Assembly (NCBI RefSeq): GCF_030643805.1
Contig: NZ_CP094656.1
Coordinates: 434,001-498,000, forward strand
DNA length: 64,000 nucleotides
Source: Alkalihalobacillus sp. AL-G
GTDB lineage: Bacteria > Bacillota > Bacilli > Bacillales > Fictibacillaceae
Direction: 5' to 3'
A model generated the notes under the pieces. That model did not search any database. It had not been told where the DNA came from and saw only the letters and a list, made by a program, of their open reading frames with translations. This document shows positions 63,948 through 64,000 of this stretch, in pieces; position 1 is the stretch's first letter, and each line of letters starts with the position of its first letter. Made by a program: the position numbers and the translations under genes.

Positions 63948-63975
63948 TTTACATATTGAGGCAAAATGATAGAAT
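63948..63975 (+). promoter_or_regulatory. Sigma-A promoter of a gene beyond the window
   Basis: TTTACA at 63948-63953 and TAGAAT at 63970-63975 are 16 bases apart. The window ends 25 bases later at AAAGAGG, which may be the next ribosome binding site. Confidence 0.5.
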
Positions 63976-64000
63976 AAAAGCAAGACTTTATGTAAAGAGG

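Overview
The window is chromosomal DNA from a low-to-moderate-GC, endospore-forming member of the Bacillaceae. The evidence is a GerA-family germinant receptor operon with a sigma-G-like promoter, a KinB-like sporulation kinase, consensus GGAGG ribosome binding sites with frequent TTG and GTG starts, the three-gene proline pathway, and Bacillus-type regulators. I cannot place the genus. No rRNA, tRNA, CRISPR array or replication origin was seen.

Layout. 1-24500 is mostly core: prolyl-tRNA synthetase, a DUF420 membrane protein, a four-gene germinant receptor operon, a tripartite tricarboxylate transporter on the minus strand, Nudix and PaiB-like proteins, an ECF sigma/anti-sigma pair, small enzymes (flavodoxin, VOC proteins, DinB), a CGNR regulator with a clear operator cluster, proC-proB-proA, and an RlmD-type 23S rRNA methyltransferase. 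24650-37800 is an AT-rich accessory island. It holds an IS3-family element with a broken transposase, a truncated two-TM protein resembling a SAVED-type CBASS effector fused to a truncated IS110-family transposase, orphan immunity-like genes, an ORF-less group II intron, a solitary OLD-type ATPase-TOPRIM nuclease, an M3-like peptidase, a PIN-like nuclease with a zinc ribbon, and an acetyltransferase remnant. 38018-51528 returns to housekeeping and stress genes: malate:quinone oxidoreductase, a two-component system with a BcrAB-like ABC exporter, a KinB-like kinase, a DUF4317 protein, a LysR/LysE pair and a second ABC exporter. 51760-62130 is a second accessory block. A 1944-residue transglutaminase-like/DUF4011/SF1-helicase/endonuclease protein faces a divergent two-gene operon of a PLD-SF2 helicase-DUF3427 protein and a PIN-like nuclease. 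62236-64000 carries an MFS transporter and a small PH-domain protein.

The best candidate for a little-described system is the divergent helicase-nuclease cluster at 51800-62126. Its PIN-like partner is much more AT-rich than its surroundings and sits 17 bp behind the helicase gene. Other notable signals are a hairpin at the end of the IS3 element that both resembles a terminator and masks the transposase ribosome binding site, the ORF-less group II intron, two dispersed intergenic repeat families with conserved pairing, a 21-bp tandem repeat that reads as a heptad peptide repeat, and several well-formed operators (TAACCATC triplet, TCTTAAG repeats, LysR and TetR-like palindromes).
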